From positions 1 through 34,978 of the forward strand of contig SSGN01000072.1 in NCBI GenBank assembly GCA_008016945.1: a DNA stretch of 34,978 nucleotides. The letters run 5' to 3'. A program made the translations under genes and the position numbers. This DNA comes from Flavobacteriales bacterium. GTDB taxonomy: Bacteria; Bacteroidota; Bacteroidia; Flavobacteriales; PHOS-HE28. The notes under the pieces were generated by a model. That model was not told the DNA's origin. It worked only from the letters and a program-made list of their open reading frames with translations, and made no database searches. Shown piece by piece: positions 34,060 through 34,978 of the stretch. Position 1 is the first letter of the stretch. Every line of letters starts with the position of its first letter.

Positions 34060-34978
34060 TCAGGAGAGAGCGGGTTCTGCGGCGGTGGTCTCGGCGTTCG
34101 GCACCGGTTCCTTGGCGCGCCGCACCATCGTTATGAAGTTCCATGCGAACAGCAGGTGGCTCAGGAACATCAGTGAACCGCCTATGGCGCGCCAGATCCA
34201 GTAGGGCCGCATGCCGGTTACGGAGTCGATGAAGGGCTTGCCATCGATCCATTGGATGCCCTTGATGGTGCCGCCGGCCATCATGCTGATCATGTAGGCG
34301 AACAGGCCGATGAATGCCGTCCAGAAGTGCGCGCCCACCAGCAGTTGCGCGGGTTCACGCCCAGTTATACGCGGCAGGATGGCGTACACGCAGGCCCACA
34401 GCGCGAAGGTGATGATGCCGTACATGGTCATGTGGGAGTGCGCCACGTTGAAATCCGTGAAGTGCCAGAGGTGGTTGGTGAAGCGGAAGGCCTGGAAGCT
34501 GCCCTGCGTGCTGCCCACGAAGTAGAAGACCACGGCCACCAGGAAGAAGGGCAGCACGTAGCTGCGGCCGATGGCCGACCAGCTGCCGCGCATGGTCATC
34601 AGGAAGTTGGTGGTGCCCGCCACCACGGGGATGAACATGCCCGCGCTGAACACGATGGCCACCGTCTGCAGCCACCACGGCAGCGGTGCGAAAACGAAGT
34701 GGTGCGTGCCGATGAGGGTGTAGAAGAGCATCTGCGTCCAGAAGGCCAGCACGCCGAGGGAGTAGGAGTAGATGGGCCGGTTGAACGCCGAGGGCAGGTA
34801 GTAGTAGAGCAGGCCGAGGGTGAAGGTCATGAACCACATGCCCACGCCCTGGTGCATGTAGTAGCCCTGGATGATGGTCTCGCCGAGGCCGTCTTGCCAG
34901 AAGGGCAGGTAGGCAACGAGCACGATGGTGATGACGAACATGAGCGCCGCGACCATGTACCAGTTGGAGATGTAGATC
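34060..34978 (-). CDS. ccoN: cbb3-type oxidase subunit I, partial at right edge
   Basis: The reading frame runs off the right edge (it reads IYISNWY before the first internal Met), so only the C-terminal 305 residues or so are present. The visible part has the catalytic residues of cbb3 subunit I: His in YYMHQGVGM, the conserved Tyr of NRPIYSYSL, the His pair in IGTHHFVF for CuB, and the heme ligands in VAHSHMTMYG. Membrane helices continue to about residue 275, with a short polar C-terminus. It should reduce oxygen with high affinity at the inner membrane. It is followed by the diheme cytochrome gene six bases downstream. The upstream gene and promoter are outside the window. The intact active site contrasts with the NorB-like gene at 30408. 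Confidence 0.93.
   Translation of the reverse strand, partial: IYISNWYMVAALMFVITIVLVAYLPFWQDGLGETIIQGYYMHQGVGMWFMTFTLGLLYYYLPSAFNRPIYSYSLGVLAFWTQMLFYTLIGTHHFVFAPLPWWLQTVAIVFSAGMFIPVVAGTTNFLMTMRGSWSAIGRSYVLPFFLVAVVFYFVGSTQGSFQAFRFTNHLWHFTDFNVAHSHMTMYGIITFALWACVYAILPRITGREPAQLLVGAHFWTAFIGLFAYMISMMAGGTIKGIQWIDGKPFIDSVTGMRPYWIWRAIGGSLMFLSHLLFAWNFITMVRRAKEPVPNAETTAAEPALS

Overview
The window looks like a chromosomal segment of a GC-rich member of the Bacteroidota, most likely Flavobacteriales. The reasons are a complete type IX secretion (T9SS) core operon (porP/sprF-type gene, gldK, gldL, gldM, gldN), a protein with a C-terminal T9SS sorting domain, a TPR/LytS-type kinase paired with a LytTR regulator, and promoter-like TAnnTTTG motifs in place of E. 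coli-type -10 boxes. No tRNA, rRNA, transposase, integrase or CRISPR array was found. Taxonomy is inferred from gene content only.

Layout. 1-4717: four minus-strand accessory genes (secreted hypothetical, zinc-ribbon membrane protein, T9SS cargo, beta-helix protein), bounded by two near-identical 94/95-bp direct repeats (1-94 and 4326-4420). 4718-8037: two-component pair, kinase upstream of regulator. 8241-8419: tandem CTCTGCG repeat array. 8431-9434: PepSY-like protein and lipoprotein MsrB, overlapping by ATGA. 9614-13527: topA and an arginase-fold protein that has lost three of six metal ligands. 13681-19549: T9SS core operon, closed by a strong terminator at 19571-19603. 19648-22645: ABC-F ATPase and a lone MCE/MlaD-like protein. 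22899-27644: glutamate dehydrogenase, pntAA, pntAB, pntB and a GreA/Rnk-like protein, a nitrogen/NADPH redox block. 27819-34978 (minus strand, running in from the right edge): ccoN-like oxidase subunit, a CcoO-like diheme cytochrome, two small membrane proteins, a NorC-like cytochrome, a NorB-like subunit with unusual ligands, nadA and nadB.

The right-hand cluster is the most unusual part. A subunit with the full set of cbb3 active-site residues sits in one tightly packed, partly overlapping gene chain with a second heme-copper superfamily subunit. That second subunit lacks one of the three histidines for the non-heme metal and has Met where NorB has a low-spin heme His. The chain runs directly, through an ATGA overlap, into quinolinate synthase (an oxygen-sensitive Fe-S enzyme) and then L-aspartate oxidase. 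Respiratory O2 or NO chemistry and de novo NAD synthesis are therefore probably co-expressed.

A second theme is short intergenic repeats. GGTGAA/TTCACC-rich blocks occur at 1-60, 4326-4385, 25313-25405, 25728-25806 and 32926-33011. One forms a 24-bp hairpin inside the pnt operon and one lies inside the 5' coding end of a respiratory gene.
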